A stretch of DNA of 5,373 nt from Bacillota bacterium (GTDB taxonomy: Bacteria; Bacillota; Clostridia; Peptostreptococcales; Anaerovoracaceae), in contig JAEENW010000082.1 in assembly GCA_016283945.1 (NCBI GenBank), forward strand, positions 1 through 5,373, in the 5' to 3' direction. The position numbers were made by a program, and so were the translations under genes. Positions 4,780-5,373 of the stretch are shown in pieces. Within the stretch, counting starts at the first letter, position 1. The number at the start of each line of letters is the position of its first letter. The notes under the pieces were generated by a model. The model worked only from the letters and a program-made list of their open reading frames with translations. It was not told the origin of the DNA and did not search any database.

Positions 4780-5373
4780 ATGAAAAAAGAACTGTTCGAA
4801 AAGATATCCGCTCTCTGCCCCGCCCGCGAGAACGTCTCCATGGCGGAGCATACGAGCTTCAGATGCGGCAGAGATGCCGCAATTTTTGCCGAGCCCGCGG
4901 ACGAGCTGCAGCTTGCCGGGCTCCTGGCACTCCTGCGCTCGGAGGGCGTGCCCCACATCTTCCTCGGGAACGGGAGCAACGTGCTCTTCGCCTCGTACTA
5001 CGACGGAGCCGTCGTCAAGATAGGCAGGGCCTTCTCCGGCATAGAGCGCGACGGATGCTTCATCACCGCGGGAGCGGGAGCCCCTCTCTCGAGGGTATCG
5101 CGCTTCGCGGCGTCCGAGGGCCTCTCCGGGATGGAGGGAGCCTGCGGCATACCGGGCAGCCTCGGCGGAGCGGTCTTCATGAACGCCGGAGCCTACGGTT
5201 TCGAGATGAAGCAGGTGCTCAGGAGCGTCAGGCTGATGGCTCCGGACGGCAGCGTCTTCGAGAGGGACGCGGACGAACTCGAGCTCGGCTACAGGCACAG
5301 CGCCCTCATGGACAGCGGCGAGCTCGTGCTCTCGGCGAGGATGGAGCTCGTACCCGGAGAGCGCTCCGAGATC
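4780..5373 (+). CDS. murB: UDP-N-acetylenolpyruvoylglucosamine reductase (MurB), N-terminal 198 aa, cut by window edge
   Basis: MurB is a cytoplasmic FAD enzyme that uses NADPH to reduce UDP-GlcNAc-enolpyruvate to UDP-MurNAc in peptidoglycan precursor synthesis. The frame is open to the right edge. Residues 24-30 (HTSFRCG) match the conserved NTFRxGG entry. FLGNGSNVLF (61-70) and ITAGAGAPLSRV (95-106) line FAD. SGMEGACGIPGSLGGAVFMNAGAYG (116-140) is the family hallmark. YRHS (171-174) is the YRxS substrate-site motif. The catalytic Ser and the distal Glu lie beyond the window. The uninterrupted layout around YRHS suggests the type II form common in Gram-positives. ATG 4780 gives the usual leader of about 24 residues before TSF; the internal ATG at residue 21 would remove it. 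The start has no visible Shine-Dalgarno site. It follows the Fic-like gene by 79 nt on the same strand. Confidence 0.95.
   Translation, partial: MKKELFEKISALCPARENVSMAEHTSFRCGRDAAIFAEPADELQLAGLLALLRSEGVPHIFLGNGSNVLFASYYDGAVVKIGRAFSGIERDGCFITAGAGAPLSRVSRFAASEGLSGMEGACGIPGSLGGAVFMNAGAYGFEMKQVLRSVRLMAPDGSVFERDADELELGYRHSALMDSGELVLSARMELVPGERSEI

Noticed and set aside
4742..4783. 13-codon open frame whose TGA overlaps the murB ATG (ATGA)
   Set aside because: The overlap resembles a coupled leader peptide, but there is no ribosome site before ATG 4742, so coincidence is more likely. Conservation of the frame in relatives would change this view.
3996..4979. 327-aa open frame antisense to the Fic-like gene and the murB start
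   Set aside because: It spans two real genes and their gap on the other strand, shows low-complexity shadow composition, and has no domain or ribosome site.
4771..5298. 175-aa open frame antisense to murB
   Set aside because: It lies entirely opposite an unmistakable MurB sequence and shows no motif.

Overview
The window is gene-dense, GC-rich bacterial chromosome. It holds seven protein-coding genes in four transcription units, two of them cut by the window edges. No RNA genes, insertion sequences, CRISPR repeats or phage genes were seen. Several features suggest a GC-rich anaerobic Bacillota (Clostridia-like) bacterium: a lipoprotein GH25 muramidase, a PspC protein with LiaF-like membrane segments, a type II-looking MurB, strong purine-rich Shine-Dalgarno sites and SigA-like promoters in AT-rich gaps. 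Codon use favours ATA (Ile) and AGG (Arg) alongside G/C-ending codons. The taxonomic guess is weak and rests on style, not on a marker gene.

Layout. Positions 1-871 on the minus strand hold two tandem nitroreductase-family flavoproteins of different subfamilies, translationally coupled; the downstream one runs off the left edge. A divergent promoter region (872-988) separates them from a plus-strand pair: a GH25 muramidase-like lipoprotein (989-1969) and a PspC-domain membrane protein (1986-2540). These two probably form an envelope operon, closed by a bidirectional terminator (2571-2608). On the other side of that terminator, reading toward it, is a PLP-dependent class I aminotransferase (2643-3839, minus). 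A second divergent region (3840-3983) carries a well-formed aminotransferase promoter with two adjacent palindromes. On the opposite strand it carries an extended -10 placed so close to the next start codon that the mRNA is probably leaderless. That gene (3984-4700, plus) encodes a Fic-fold protein whose catalytic motif has decayed: the catalytic His is Tyr, and the Gly-Asn-Gly-Arg anion-binding loop is His-Asn-Ile-Asp. It is followed by murB (4780 to the right edge), a peptidoglycan precursor enzyme that continues beyond the window.

How the genes fit together. Three of the genes (GH25 lipoprotein, PspC protein, MurB) concern the cell envelope. The nitroreductases and the aminotransferase are ordinary redox and amino-acid metabolism. 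The Fic-like protein is the least ordinary gene: it is intact, apparently expressed from its own promoter, and lacks the residues needed for canonical AMP transfer. It is the best candidate here for something undescribed. The remaining findings concern promoter architecture and start-site choice.
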